Shown piece by piece: positions 1-13,850 of a DNA stretch of 64,000 nt. The stretch is from Sindora glabra (Eukaryota; Streptophyta; Magnoliopsida; Fabales; Fabaceae): the NCBI GenBank assembly GCA_020226215.1, contig CM035226.1:91908895-91972894 (forward strand), given 5' to 3'. The position numbers and the translations under genes were made by a program. The notes under the pieces were generated by a model. It worked only from the letters and a program-made list of their open reading frames with translations. It made no database searches and was not told where the DNA came from. How positions within the stretch are numbered: the stretch's first letter is position 1; every line of letters begins with the position of its first letter.

Positions 1-248
1 CAATAAATAGATTTTAAAAAACTCAAACTGTAGGCCTCAATAAATTGATAAATAGATAGATAGATATATCAAAATTCCCATAAAAACTTCACAGAGGTCA
101 TTTTGACCTTCTGGGGACAAATATTGCTTCTACAAGCATGAAGCCAATCAATAAAGACTCAGACAATAACAAGAACATATAGCATAATTTTTCTAAATAA
201 AGGAATATTTAAATTCACTTTTAAAGTAGCATTGGAGAAAAAGAGTAC

Positions 249-1470
249 TTGTGATGGATGTGCTCTATTGCCTGCTCAGCTATTTGTTCGTGGCAAGTGT
301 TAATATCTTGAATAAGATCATTAACTGCTTCAATGACATCATGCTTCAGCTTCCATCCTCTTGAACTTTTGTCAGCAGCTGTAAGAGAAAAAAAGGATAA
401 TAAAAACCAAAACTGATAGGCACAGGCAATTGACCATGAAAACAACAAGATAATTTTCATCATCGAATGATGCAGAGGAGTATCAAAATTACACAACAAT
501 CACAGCGAATCAACAGATAGATGTTTCGCTTATTTTTACAAACCACTCTGATATTATCATCAAAGTCCTACATTAGAACAAAATAAAGATACAACATTCA
601 AGTTTCAAGTCCTCACATCTGCTTTTTCCTTCAGATTCACCTCCTGAGGAAGATGTGTGAGGAATGGCAGCTGAATCAGGCATACCCTCTAGAAGGGTCT
701 GCAATGATGGAGGACGCAAAATGCTTCTTGCAGCAGCTGCAACAGCAGCAGCTGATAAACCAGGATGATCATCCCGCTCTGCATCATCTTCATCATCACT
801 AGTTGATAACCCCAAACCAGCAATTGCATCTGTTGCAAGGGATAGATCCTCCTCCCTTATAATGTGTAAAACTCGCCTCATAATATTGCCCACAGCTAGC
901 TCTGCAGTCACGTGCATAAATATCACGATATGAAAATAAGAAATCTATCCCTTTAGTTCCTAATCTTTTCAAATGACAAGGAGAAGAGAAAAAAAAAAGG
1001 AGAAAACCCACAACAAAATTAGGTGAAAATAGGCTCAAGGACTACTCAACTATCGTAAAAATGTTACAAAAGCACATGTGTGTGTGTGTGTAGCTTGCAC
1101 GCACAAACAGTGCATAATGTTATTCAAAACTAAAATTCAGTATACCAACAGGATTTGCAGCAATCAGCTGCTCCCCCACAGAAGTTACTGCATCAATCAG
1201 TGCTTCAGCTTGATTTCTGTGAGGCACCCGCTGGTTTGAAATCACAGACCTAAGCAATTCTGCCGTCTGCTTTGCTATTGCCTGGGAACCTTCAATTTTA
1301 CTAGCATCCCACGGCAACATTAAGAGAAAATTAGCATACAGATTAGTTTTAAATCTTATAAGATGGTCCAAATACACCATTCCATCAACCCCATAAGTGC
1401 CAATCAAGAATATTTACCGTTTTCTGAGCTGGTTTCGAAAATCATTGACAAGGGACTGAACATCTGGCAT
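249..1470 (-). CDS. EIF2B2: Translation initiation factor eIF2B subunit beta, 5' part of gene (partial)
   Basis: Four coding exons on the minus strand: 1470-1418, 1300-1146, 901-617 and 378-249. All have GT/AG borders and the reading frame is kept across every junction; the gene continues past the left edge. The start at 1470 gives MPDVQSLVNDF. The spliced product then has KIEGSQAIAKQTAELLRSV, LIAANPVELAVGNIMRRVL, HIIREEDLS, an acidic DDEDDAERDD insert with an alanine run, and DVIEAVNDLIQDINTCHEQI followed by AEQAIEHIHHN. These match the alpha-helical N-terminal half of eIF2B beta, a regulatory subunit of the cytosolic guanine nucleotide exchange factor that recharges eIF2 with GTP. The Rossmann-like C-terminal half (NagB/RpiA-like) is missing here only because the window ends. 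The acidic/Ala insert between the helices is typical of plant members and longer than in animals. Exon borders were set by hand. Confidence 0.93.
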
Positions 1471-2560
1471 TGTGGTTGCTAAGTTTACCTGAAAGGCAAA
1501 GTGACAAACATCAGTTTGGCAAACAGAAAAAACTACAGGCCTTATGTACTTGCAAGTTTACAAGCAAACAAATTTAGCGTAAGACAAATAAGGAATCTTC
1601 CATTTTTAATTACCCTTCCCTTCTTGTAGTTCTTTCACTCTAGGTTTTTCCATAGCCATAAAAGGCTAGAAAATGCGAAACAACTACTTTGCATCAAAAT
1701 GTAGGGGATTTTAATTCTATCCAGAATCAATGTCCATCAAACTATTAAGCCATTTTGCTTGGTTTGCTAGATATATGAGAAAAATTCAGAATGAAGCATA
1801 AGAGTAAGAAACCTCTCTGTGTGTAATTATTCAGTTGCTATACCAACTTGACAAAATATTCACACACCACCAAAAGCATCATTTTCAAATCATTCGCAAA
1901 CCAAACTTATTCACCTCTATATTCATATTCATACTTCATATTCTGTATATAACTTAATTTACAATAGAAAAAAAAATGGATATATCAATTGGATGTCATA
2001 TAGCCATACTTCAAATTAGACTCACTGGGGCTTGTAGTTACTTTATCAAACTTGACATTGTTGACAACCAATCAGATGCCCATCTAAGTACAAAAGAAAA
2101 AGAAAAATTACCATATAATCTATACGTATTTCCATAACCAGACTTAAATGCAAAAACTTACTAGGAAATGGAAAACATGATAACAAGAGAAGGAAGAATC
2201 ACACCCACCCAAAATCTCAACTCTGGGCACAATTCTTTTTCAGATATTCGCACCCACGAAAGTGATAGAAGAGAGAAAGAAGAAAATGTTCCTCTGTAGT
2301 TTTGCGTCTATGGCACGAGCAGGAAGATTCGAGCGCACCCGTTTACGCGAGCACCTGAAAGAAGTTGCGACCTTACTGGCTTTAGTTTCGTTAGTGAGAG
2401 AAAATGAGAGGAGAGAGATTGGAGGTTTAGAGAAGCACGACAACCACAACTTCAACACCGTAACCAGAAAAGAAAGAGGGAGGGAAAATGAAACGGAAGG
2501 GGACTGAACGGAGGTGAGCCAGAGCATCAAGCGAGCAACGCGCAAAAATGTCATATGTAA
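1471..2560 (-). promoter_or_regulatory. 5' UTR, probable leader intron and promoter of the eIF2B beta gene
   Basis: Just upstream of the start codon a pyrimidine-rich acceptor (CTTTCAG, ending at 1489) leaves an 18-nt leader, so the 5' UTR is probably split by an intron of several hundred bases. The GC-richer block at about 2240-2530 is the likely first noncoding exon and promoter. The donor is not resolvable by eye. No convincing reading frame fits here; the short open frames in this block are on GC-richer leader DNA. Confidence 0.45.
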
Positions 2561-4630
2561 TTTGCCAAGTAACAGAAGTTAATTTTGTAAGAAAAAATAA
2601 AGTTCACTATCTTGCTGGTTGCAGGGAAAATGGAGACAAGAAAATGGGATAGAAATTATAAAAATGAGATCTTCCATATCTTAATTTAAAAAGATAAGTA
2701 TTGTGTCTTGCCTGGTGCACCAATAAAAAAATGACACATCAACAATTTTTTTTTTAAAATCACCGGTTTTTTAAAATTTTGGGTGAAATTGAAGGATCCA
2801 TGATGAAATTTTGATAATTGAAAATTGATCCTTTTGTATGGAACCAGATATCAGCAGGCCCAAAGCCCTTAACGGGTCCTTCCTTGTATAAAAAATTTGA
2901 ATTTTAATTGGACTAAAAACAACAATAACGTCAAAAGCTTGAGTCACTTTACAATCCAAAAATACTGGGATAATATAAAGTTTGTTTGTTTGTTATTTTT
3001 AAAAATATTTTTTCATTTTTTTTAAAAAAATAGAAGAATTTCTTTAAAATCTTATATTTACAATTTATTTTTAAAAATTATTTTTTAATATATAATTTAA
3101 AATAAAAATAAAAATAATTTTTAGATTTTTTTGTAAACTTTTTATTTTGTATATCAATTTTTTAATTAAATGAAATGTTTTCTTTTATAACACCCACATC
3201 CTTCTATACTTTAATTTTCTTCTATCTTAAAATAATTTTTAAAAATATAAAAATAAAAATATATTCAAACAGGATCATTAATTCTCCCACTTTTTATCTT
3301 CCAAACACTCACATTCTTATGTTATCCTTCAAAGTTAGAGATTAATAATGAAAACTGAATGAGCATTATTTTATATTCCAAAAACCCGCTTCCCGTTTCA
3401 TTTACAACCTACCTAATTCAATTTTGATGACTTAATTTGCAGAACCAAAGAACCCACCGCATATTGTAATCGGTAAAGCTGCAATGCATGAAAATTGTTT
3501 AGCTACAATTTAATTGCTAGCTGAAGAGAAAAGTAGTTTTCATAATATTATTATATTATTTATCAATTAATTAATTGGTTAATAATCTCTTAAATTATTG
3601 TTCACTACATTCAATTATTTTCCAAAGGCTACATTAATATCTAAGAATTTAAATTCAAATTATTTATTTTCCCACAAATTTTCAAATAAATTTATAAAAA
3701 TAATATAATCATTTATTTGATAAAAAACATAACATATAAACAATAAAAAATTATAAAATTTAATTTTTTAATGCAACCAAATGCATTACTTTTCATAAGA
3801 AGAAATTAATTTCAAAATTTTATTATTAATTAATTTCTTTGTCAACATTCTCATAAAGGTTGGACTAAAAATCATTCCAACCTGTAGCATGAAAATATTT
3901 TAGACGAAAGCACAAATTATTTTGAAAGAGCAAATAATTTTAAATATTTAAAATTAAATTACTTATTTTTAATATTTTATTTGGGAAGCTCGTAGACCAA
4001 ACACATCGGTTCATGAGTTTTTTGTGAACCAAACTCTAAAAATTATTAGCCCCCAAAGGCCATAGATCAAAATGGATTGGTCCATAAGCTAAAATCAATT
4101 AACTCCTTTTTTTAAGAAAATATTTAATAATTTAAATAACATACATATTTAAAAAAAGAAAATAACTTTTAATTATATTTATATTATAATTTAATGTAAA
4201 ATATAATTCAATTGTCAAGAATTAAACACAAATACTCAAAATAATTAAGCATAATAAAAATAAAATTAAATAATAAAATTAATACATATAAAAATAAATA
4301 TAAAGATACAAAAATAAAATTTATAAACATAAAAATAAAACAATAAATATAAAATTATAATAAATAAAAAAGGATAAAATATAAGTTAAAATGTAAAAAA
4401 ATTAAATCGACCTGCAAACCCACTAATGGGCTTGCGGGCCAAACTGGGTTAGTTAAAATAGACTAATTTAAAAATGGGCTTTAGTGAGCTGAGGCTAAAC
4501 GGATTTTGACTTGGTCATTAAGCATCCTTAATTTTACTAAACTAATTTAGTAAAAGATTAATATAATTTTCATTATATTCAAAACAAAACTTACATGTTA
4601 CATTTGGTAAAGGAAATTTAAGGATTATAC
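2561..4630. other. A+T-rich intergenic DNA without recognisable genes
   Basis: No reading frame with family resemblance on either strand. The stretch holds one copy of a dispersed T/A-rich repeat (3001-3275, listed separately). At about 3990-4510 there are patches such as GGGCTTGCGGGCC and repeated 'gaccaaa/ggtc' words that look like eroded transposon DNA, but no ends could be defined. Confidence 0.6.
3001..3275. repeat. Dispersed T/A-rich foldback repeat, copy 1
   Basis: This tract shares the ordered word set TTTTTAAAAATTATTTT, TTAATTAAATGAAATGTTTT and AAAATAATTTTTAAAAAT with blocks at about 13201-13850, 31650-31960 and 44395-44655. The ends are loosely inverted (TTTGTTTGTT on the left; TTCAAACAGG on the right), as in a MITE. 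The order and spacing of words, not just base composition, are shared, so I read it as a repeat family. No target-site duplication could be fixed. Confidence 0.45.
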
Positions 4631-4635
4631 AAAAC

Positions 4636-6250
4636 TTAATTATTAACATTATCATTATTATTAACACCAATGCTCATCCTGTCACTATCACTATTACTAT
4701 TATTAATATTAATATTATCTCCATTACTACCACAACAATGATTAACACTAACAAAGCCATTAATAATATTAAATCCATGACTATTAATTAATACTAAAAT
4801 ATAATACACTAGCATCTCCTATAATTTAGTAAAATTATATGAACCTCCTCTCTAGTTTAAAACCCTACACTACCCTTCCTTGAAACAAAAATAAGCATTC
4901 ACATAAATCCTTTTTTAACTAATAGTACTTGACATCATCTAGTTAATAATTTTATTGCTTTTTTTATTGAAATATACTAAAACTACCTTATGTAATTTTT
5001 TTAAAAAATAAGATAAACAATAAGTTAATGTAGTAAAGTGCTTTAAAATAGATCATGTTTTGCAATTTATTTTTTATTTTCCATCACTTTTCAATAATTT
5101 TTATCAAGAAAATTCCCAATCATGCTTTGTAGAAAATTCTTGGGAAAAGATGAAATGGATCATGCTTTGTAATAAAAATGAATTAGTTAATTCATTTCAC
5201 CTTTAATTTTATTTTTGTTTTTTCCATCACTTTTTTAGTGAATTTTCTTAAGAAAATTTTAATCAATATTAAAGCTTCTATAATTAAAGCTACATGAGAG
5301 AAGATAAAATGATTGAAGAAATTAAAATTGAGATTAGCAATAAGGGATTGAAAAGAAGCAAAGAAAGAGGATGCAAATTGAAAAGGAAAAAAGAAAAGCA
5401 ACAAACCTTAACTAACACCTAAATGTTTCAAAAGAAAGTCATTATTGATTTTAACATTGTAGATTAAAAGAATAAGGAGGAAATGAGAAACCTTTGGCCA
5501 ATAAACCTTGTTTTTACAAGGTTGTGTATCTAAACAATGATTTTGGTGAACAAGTTTTATTGGTGTAAACAAACTCATCAAGCCATTAACAAGAATGCTT
5601 GGAATCTCTACATTTATTGCCATTGTTACTCTTACATCCATCACCTCTTGCCTTCGTTGCTTTCAACAATATAGGATTTTCTTTATAGAAAAAATTTAAT
5701 TTAAAGAAAGGTATTATTAAACTTTCATAATTTATTTTCTTTAAAAAATCAAAGAAGTATCTTAGCATTTTTTTGGAATATTTCTAAGCGTTTAATGTTT
5801 TTTGGATTAATGTGTAGGTTTTTAAACAACAAGGGAAGTTTGCATAATTTTCAAATTCTTGAGAGTAGGGCAAAATAATCTACTCTTAATATTATTATTA
5901 CCAATGCCGCCATTATCACTCCCATAACTAATATTGCTATTACCACCCCTACCATCCTTTATTACTATATATATATATATATATATATATCCTTACCCTT
6001 ATTATTACCATTTTAACTTTGTCACTATTACCATTAACACTATTATCAATATTATTATGATGATGAATGTGGTAATAAATAATGATAGTTGTTACAATGT
6101 CAACAATGATAGTGGTAGCAATAATATTTTTGATGGTAGTAATTGTTATAGTGATGATAATAATGGTGATGGTGATAATAGTAATGGAAAGGGTGGTGAT
6201 GATAGTAACAATGGTAAAGATGATAGTAATGATATGGATAACACATAACA
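4636..6250. repeat. Imperfect triplet repeats (ATT/ACC/ATC, switching to GAT/GGT/AAT)
   Basis: At 4636-4795 and 5880-6055 the plus strand is dominated by ATT, ACC and ATC triplets. From about 6056 to 6245 it switches to GAT, GGT, AAT and GAA triplets, which are the complements. A (TA)n run lies at 5966-5990. The result is an imperfect inverted repeat of degenerate microsatellite. The N/D-rich and I/T-rich frames that cross it are by-products of the triplets. The DNA between (4800-5880) has no recognisable gene. Confidence 0.6.
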
Positions 6251-8738
6251 TTTTATATAATAAATGAATATTATTATTAAATATGTTATATGTTGATTTG
6301 TATAATTAAAAATGTATGAAAAACATACTAATTCTAAAATTTAAACAAAATTTAAAAAAACTTTATTATAATAATAAATAAATTGATTGTAAAATTCTTT
6401 AGTGTATCATTTATATTGTTTAAGAATTTAACAATTTTAATGATTGAATAAACATAAAAAGTTATTAAAGTGAGAGAAAATAGTTAAAGTATTATGTTTA
6501 TAAATCATACATCATAAATTATCTAAAAAATAATTATTTTAAAATAAATTTAATATTTATGTTTTCTTTAATGCCCTAATCAATTAGATTTTTATTTCTA
6601 TATCAATATAAACTTAAATAATACAAATTTAGTTAGCTTTAAATCAATTGAAGAAAATAAAGCATAATAAATAATACCTTATATTTAATTACATAGTTTG
6701 TTTAACAAACTTAACTTTTAAGTGGAAGTAGTACCTTATATAATAAAATAAGTTTTTCATTAAATTTGTTAAAATTATCAAAACACAATAATAGAAATCT
6801 TGACATCTTACAATAAAAAATTGTCTAAAATACTAATAACATGGGATGGTTATACAAAGAAAAAAAAATCAAAGTCCATTATAAATTAGTTTCATTCCCA
6901 TGCAACAAAATAGTTTAATTATTATAATTCTCAATCAAATCAAGAAAAATTGGAATTGGAGTAGCCCAAATTTCATTTTACATTAACCCTAACTAAAAAA
7001 TACATATAGTACATTTTGTAATTTCAAAAATATAAGCTAGCCAAAATGAAAGCTTTTTCACTTAACTTTTTTAATCATTATCTAGTTAGGCCATTTATGC
7101 ACATATTTCATGAATCATACATCAACACTCACAATTTAACCATATCACTCAAGATTTTTATGCTTATACTTTTCACTCAAGGTATGGTAGAATTAGTCAT
7201 TTATAAAACTTAACTATTTAGATGTATGAAAAAAAATAAAAAAGAAAAGTAAATAAAAAATATTCATGGAACCTACATAAAATTTACTCTTTTCAAAAGT
7301 GAGGAGAACATGGGAGAGAAATTAGTGAGACAACAATTTTTTCTAACTTTACCTTCATCCTCCATTGAAATTGTCTATTAACTAGCAAAAATAAGTGCAT
7401 TGTAAAAATCTTAATAGACTTCACAAATATTTTCATTTCTAATTTATTTATTCGATCCAAAAGACTTAGGCATTACCCACTATAGTAAATTAAAGTTCCT
7501 TCTACTTATATAAATTATATTAATAATTAATAAATAATAATTTATTAAATATAATTAATTTTATTTATATAATAATCAATTATCCTAAGCGAATAATAAT
7601 AATTGAATATTTTAGTAAAGTTAGGAATTGTTTAACTCGTACAGTAAATAAGTTTCTATAAGAAGTTAAACTTCTCATGAAGTAACTCTCTATGCCTTTA
7701 ACAAAATGACTACTATAATTTTAATATTATTTTAATACATATCAATATATTTCAATTGTCTTTAATTATTTTTTATATTATATTTCTAATCTCTCTTTCC
7801 TTTATAATTTCTTTAAATTAGTAATTTTTATTTTTAATTTGCTATAAAAATGTAAAACAAGTTTATATAAAAATTAAGATTTATATATATAATTAAATTA
7901 AATTAAATTTTATTATTATAATTAAAATAAAATATAATTTAAATAAATAAAAAATATTATTTAAATAATTAATTCTATCAAATTTATATAAAGTAGATAA
8001 AAAATATATTTTTTTTACTTTTATAATTAAATATTAAAATGATAAATAATAAATATAAAATAATATAATAGATATATAATAAATACAATATAATTATATT
8101 TAGAATTAAATTTTAATTATAATAATATTTATAATTATATTTACAATTTATAGTTCTAGTATAATATTTAATATATATTTTATCCAATGCTCATTGTTTT
8201 ATTATATAATTAATAAAATATATTTATTATAATTTTTAAAAAATAAAAATAAAATGTTAAGGTGGTTATTGGTTAAATTAAATAAAGACAAATTTGTAGT
8301 TTTATCTATGAAAAATATGATAAGTTCTTATTACCAAAAAGGGTGTTAGTAAATAACTTTCCATAATTTGTATGAATTTGAACTTCTTGATAAATTTTAC
8401 TCTCTCCATTTTAGCAATTAATGTGTAATCAAACAACTTAGGTACTTTCTTAAACCAAACAACTTTTTATTCATTTGATAACAATGTTTAGATTAATTAT
8501 TATATATAAAACAAACCAAAAAGTTCTTTTCTTACAGGTTGCTATGTGATTTAATCCAATTAATAAAAATACCCATTACATAAGTAATTTTCTTTTGTTA
8601 TTAGTGGTTTTTCCAATTTTCTTTATTTTTCCATCATCCCTAAATAACATTAAAATATAATAATATTTTTTTATTTTTTTATTGTTAATTTAGTTTCACC
8701 TATTATTATTGTTGTTGTTATTATTATTATTATTATTT
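6251..8738. other. A+T-rich gene-free DNA
   Basis: I see no coding region, RNA gene or definable element here. It is long runs of A/T with scattered short words and ends in a TTA microsatellite at about 8701-8738. Confidence 0.6.
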
Positions 8739-8935
8739 GGTACTTGCTATGGTACCATAGGGTATCAAAATATGGAATGATGTGACAAATTTTGAAATCA
8801 TTAGATTAAATTAAAATTATTCAATCATAACTATCTATTTTATAACATACGTGATTAAATAACTTTAATATGATAGTTTTTACAATTGTCACATCATCTA
8901 GGTATTAAAATCTCAATGGTACTATGGAATTTACC
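8739..8935. mobile_element. 197-bp inverted-repeat element (MITE-like) inside a TTA microsatellite
   Basis: The left end reads GGTACTTGCTATGGTACCAT and then a GATGTGACAA word. The reverse complement of the right end reads GGTAAATTCCATAGTACCAT with the same GATGTGACAA word at the same spacing. Terminal inverted repeats are therefore about 60 bp and imperfect. The element is flanked on both sides by TTATTATT microsatellite (right side 8936-8964), so the target duplication cannot be separated from the repeat. It has no coding capacity. The superfamily is not certain. Confidence 0.65.
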
Positions 8936-8964
<29 letters not shown>

Positions 8965-8966
<2 letters not shown>

Positions 8967-10414
8967 AATTGGCATTAAAGTTAGAATAAGGATATTATTG
9001 TCATTTCAATTTATTTACTTTTCTTTCTCTTAAATTTTCTATTCAACAAAATAACTTCTTTTATATTTTCTTTCTTTTTAAATTTCATTTCAATCAAATA
9101 TAAGGAAAGAAAATATTTTATTTCTCTTCATTTTCAAAAAATGTCTTATTTCTCTTCATTTTCTTTCTCTTCTAATTTCTTTTGCATCCAAACAAATGTC
9201 TTACTCCATAAGTAATTCACTCTTACCTTACTTCAGGGGAGAAAGAAAGAGACCTTCCCTTCTAGAGTAACATAAAATTTCTCCCTTTACATAGGATTTA
9301 TAATTTTGCAATCAAATATTGATATTTTCATGGTTTATAATTAACACCTACACAAAAAATTTTATTTCCATATGTACTATTTTAAATTTTATAATTTTTT
9401 TAATGCAAATTGCAATTTTTATGTGAGAATAGAGAAATTTAAAAGTCTTTTATGCAACTTTGAATAATGATATTACAACTTTTTTATTTATTTGTTACAT
9501 GCAAAATTTATATGCATTTATAATTTTTTATAAAAAAAATAATATCTTATATAAAAATTGTAAGTTTAATAATTTTTATATTAAGCTATCATAAAAATTA
9601 ATAAAATTTTCAAATCCATATCAAAGCATTACCTTATTGTCACGATTTTAATCTAATTGTGATCAGCGTAGATTCTACTATCTGGTATCCAATATTATTC
9701 ATGCCTATTCCGCCTATTAGAAATCTTTAGATCTGTGGGGATTCAAAATATACTTCCAATCTTACAAAAAAAATGAATAGAGTTTCTTCTGTTTTTAGAT
9801 ACTTTTCAAAGGTCACATGCCCTAAATTATAAAACTTACATTCTTTATAAATACGATAGCAACATAAACATACACTTGATACTACATAACCTTGAAAAAG
9901 TACACAAAAAAATAGTTCAACACATTAAATGTTGAATTAACATAATCTCTAATTCAAACAACTAGATTAATGTTAACAAGACTTTAACTGTCAAATCTTA
10001 CAACCAAGCAGTTTTTAATTCTCCATGCATGAAGTGAAGTTCAAGTAAATTATTTTAACTTGAAAACATTGAAATAAAATAAAATAAGTTATGAGAACTC
10101 AATAAGAATATATTTACAACTATTTAGTAGGAGATTAGTTCTATATGTATATGTGTATGTGTATAACGATCATAGGCTAATCATCTATTAAATTAGAAAA
10201 TAATAACAAACTCATCTCTTGGATTTCTATAACTCACAGTACCATTCTTTGATTGATGTATTTACTTGCAAATAACCCAATACTTCTATTTAGTATAATA
10301 AATTTACAATTAGCTCAATTATTCAATTTATATAGTATCATTACCGCATTACACATATATCCTATTCCAGATAGTCATTGAATTTTTAAACAACCAACAA
10401 GGCTCAATCCAAAT
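8965..10414. other. A+T-rich intergenic DNA, possible eroded transposon start at 9639
   Basis: No gene seen. At 9639-9664 there is an imperfect inverted motif (GTCACGATT ... AATTGTGATC) followed by a GC-richer block to about 9850. That resembles the ends of decayed plant elements, but no partner end was found. Confidence 0.35.
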
Positions 10415-10586
10415 ATCACAATGTATGATAAATTCATATACATCCACTTTTTGTCTCTCAGTTTAACCTTATACTCTTTACAAGCTTTAAATCAATTAGA
10501 ATTCAAAATTACATCACAATATATGATAAATGCATATACATCCACTTTTTGTCTCCCAATTTAATCTTATACTCTCCACAAGCTTT
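10415..10586. repeat. Tandem-type duplication, about 74-bp copies 98 bp apart
   Basis: Copy 1 (10415-10488) and copy 2 (10513-10586) share ATCACAATRTATGATAAA, then CATATACATCCACTTTTTGT, then a pyrimidine-rich tail ending CAAGCTTT. A handful of substitutions separate them. No coding potential. Confidence 0.75.
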
Positions 10587-13200
10587 CTATTCTTATTATT
10601 CCAGGGTCAGCCTTATATTTTTCACACCTTATTATTAGGAATTTCCTATTTGATATTCATATCATTGCTCTTATCATATTTTACAATTTTCAACTGCCAC
10701 TCATGACATAATTCATAGTATAATGTACATATTAAAGCTTATCACAATTTCATCATAAGTAGTTATTTATAATTACAAAGGAAATCAAGGCACATAATAT
10801 AGTATATATATATGACAACCTCACCATGTGCTTTTACATGGTCATAACATTCATTTACATTCCAATATGGATCATACTATTACTTCTAGCATACAGATAA
10901 TAATGTAATTTCAAGCATAATACAAATACTATTTATCATCACATTTCAATTATAATCAATCAACAGTTAGTAGTATCATCACCATACCTCACAAGTCTGT
11001 TCAAACAATATTCTTTCAAACAGGTAATTACTAACCTATCATAAGTACCATTTCCAAGCTATTCATACATGGTCATAAGATTGATTTCATAGTTTATTAT
11101 GATTCACAAATATATGGTTAAAAATTTCATAGATAAATAAACACATGATCTGCATCATTTATAAGAAGGATTATAAATTATTGCATTCAAACACTTTAAT
11201 GTTAAGACATCAATTTAAAGTAGGATATATACTCGGTTAGTAATGCTTATTCACTTTTGAAAGTTCAAGGTATCCATTATCATCTTTTTGCATTTTCTTG
11301 CTACTTCACAATTTATACAAAAATAAATTATGATTATAAATATTGATATCACTTATTTTCTTTCTAACCTTACTACTTTAGATTCTATTTAGAAATTTGA
11401 TATGATAAATTATAATTATATTAGCATTATGGTAATGTACTAATATTCTAGATTATTAACTATTTATATTTTCTAATGTAAACTTATAAAATCAAAATAT
11501 TAAAGCCTTTTGTTTTAAGAATGTTTTGTTCATATCGTTTCATAAACCACAATTTAATTTCTAATTCCAAAGGATCACCTTTCATATAACTAACAATTCC
11601 TTAAATTAAGCTTAATTAATAAAATATTAGAATTTGATATTCTAGAAGAACTCTAATCATATTGATTCATATAGCTACTCATTTATTTCATTAAATTCTT
11701 GCTTCCATTTAAATAAAAATTATCAAATCAAACTTAGGAATTTCTTAAATCCACTTATACTGAGAATATATAAATTGATAATACAGAGAAGCCTAAATCA
11801 TACCATTCTAATTATCTTTTCTCATTAACCTTTTTAACTTTTCAACTATCATCCATTATATCTTACATATGTAAGAATGAGTTATTCTAAATCATGCTCA
11901 AATTCTTAAAATAATGAAGTGTAACATTCTAGGAATACACCAATGACATCATTCTAGTAATTTATATCATAAAGCTCTTACTTTGAAAGCCATTATTGTA
12001 TATTTCAGACATGTCACACATTTAATATATTAGAAGATTTTATATACGATAACTTAGTGCCATAGGAAGTAATCTTCTATGCCTTACTAGCATTAGAAAA
12101 ATATGGTGGATAGTCGAAAAATGAAGAAAGAAGAAGTGCCTTGCTCCTTGTTATGATCATTGCACCCGTATAGCTTTGCTAGCTCCTCCTTTATAATAAC
12201 AACTTGTGGTGATCGAAGGACGACAAATGTTTAATGCAGTAGCAAAAAATGAGTGCAAATAGTGACAAAAAAGAAATAGGCTTTAACACCTGTATATTGC
12301 TTTCACCACTTTGGTTAGGTTCCTTTCTTGACATCATGAGCCATTGCTCCACATTAAAGGAACGAACTTGCTAGTGTCTCACCAACAATGCAAAGCTAGC
12401 CAAAAAAATTGCTAAGCTAAAAGGAGGAAAAAGGAAAAAGAAGAAAAAAAGAAAGGGAGAAAAGGAAAATTGGGTAAGGAAGAGAGAGAACCAAAAAAAT
12501 AAGAAAAGACAAGAGAGAAAGTGTAAGAAAAAGAAACTTTAAGTTTTGATATGAAACTTTGCAACACACTATAAACCTTAATCTTATTTGTCCATTTTTT
12601 AATCCAATTCTATCTTAGCCAGTTATTTTCATTTTTAAAGTTTCGTATTTTATAAAACTCCCTCCTTTTAGATAAATTTAAATTTCTAACTTAAATATTT
12701 CATTTCTATGTAAATGTTAAAAGAACAATTTATTAAATTATAAATGTGTATATTTTCACTCATCTATGTATAAATTCTTATCCTAAATTTTTGAAAATGT
12801 ATCCTCATAAATCTACAAATGTATGTATAAAATCTATTTCCTAAAACTAATACATACATTTCAAAATTTCCCATTCTCAACTTCTAAATGTCTCCACAAT
12901 ATTTAGATAACAATTTCTATTATATAAAATCATACTATTATCACATAGTTATAATTTAAAATATTCATATTTCCTCTTGGTATAATTTAGTACATTTTAA
13001 CTATTCTCATCCATAATAAATATTTTGAAGCATGCAAAATAATAAAGCTTTAAAAAGTATTATAAGATGTTACACTTAGTAATCTTACTAATTCATATTG
13101 TTCATCTAAAGTTGTCTCCATGGCTAATTATTACTAGTACTAATGGAAAAGTTAATGTGACTTATTATTGTTCAAGTATAAATAAAGTTGAACTTCATAA
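10587..13200. other. A+T-rich gene-free DNA with a purine tract at 12421-12535
   Basis: No recognisable gene. At 12421-12535 the plus strand is a nearly uninterrupted A/G tract (repeated AAAGAAG, GAAAAGG and GAGAGAG words). This is preceded by a GC-richer stretch at 12130-12420 that may be the remnant of a transcribed or transposon sequence. Confidence 0.5.
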
Positions 13201-13850
13201 GATCACGTTTATTTGTTCATCATTTTTAAAAATAATTTTTTATTCGAAAAAGTGTATGTTTGAAAGTATTTTTATTTTTTATTTTTAAAAACTATTCCAA
13301 AAAGTTATTTTTAAAAATTATTTTCAAATTTAATGAAAATAAATTATAGATAATGACATTTTGTTAAATAAATAGGAAATTTTTTTATTTAATTAAAAAA
13401 TGCCATTGAGAACAAATTAAGAAAACATGTAAAAGTTTTTCTATTTTTCTATTTTTAAGTTACATGTTTGGAGCTACAGTTTTTAAAATTAGATTTTAAA
13501 CATAATTTGCTAAATAAGAACTTTTGTTTTTAAAAACATAAAATTACTTTTAAAAACAATAAATGAACAAACCTAAAAGTTCTTGTTTCAAATTTGTTCT
13601 TATGATCTTTTTTTTAACTATAATTCTAAACTTGTAACTTAAAAATAGAAAAATAAAAATAATATTTAAATACTTTCCTAACTTATTATTTATTCTTGAT
13701 GCTAGTTTTGTAATTGAATGAAATGCTTCCTTATTTGTAACATTGATTAAGGTATATTTCTTATTTTCTTTTAATTTAAAAATAATTTTTAAAAATAAAA
13801 AATTAATATTTAAAAATAATTTTTAAGAATTAAAACATGTCCAAATAAAG
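13201..13850. repeat. Dispersed T/A-rich foldback repeat, copy 2 (probably two adjacent elements)
   Basis: The left end GTTTATTTGTTCAT is matched in inverted form by the sequence ending at about 13575 (reverse complement GTTTGTTCATTTATTG). A further inverted end lies at 13836-13850 (reverse complement CTTTATTTGGACATG). The inner block 13600-13850 shares the words of the copies at 3001, 31650 and 44395, including TTGTAATTGAATGAAATG. This suggests two related foldback elements side by side. No coding content. Confidence 0.5.

Noticed and set aside
5934..6267. Asn/Asp-rich and Ile/Thr-rich open frames
   Set aside because: They are direct translations of degenerate trinucleotide repeats in all frames and have no domain or splice context.
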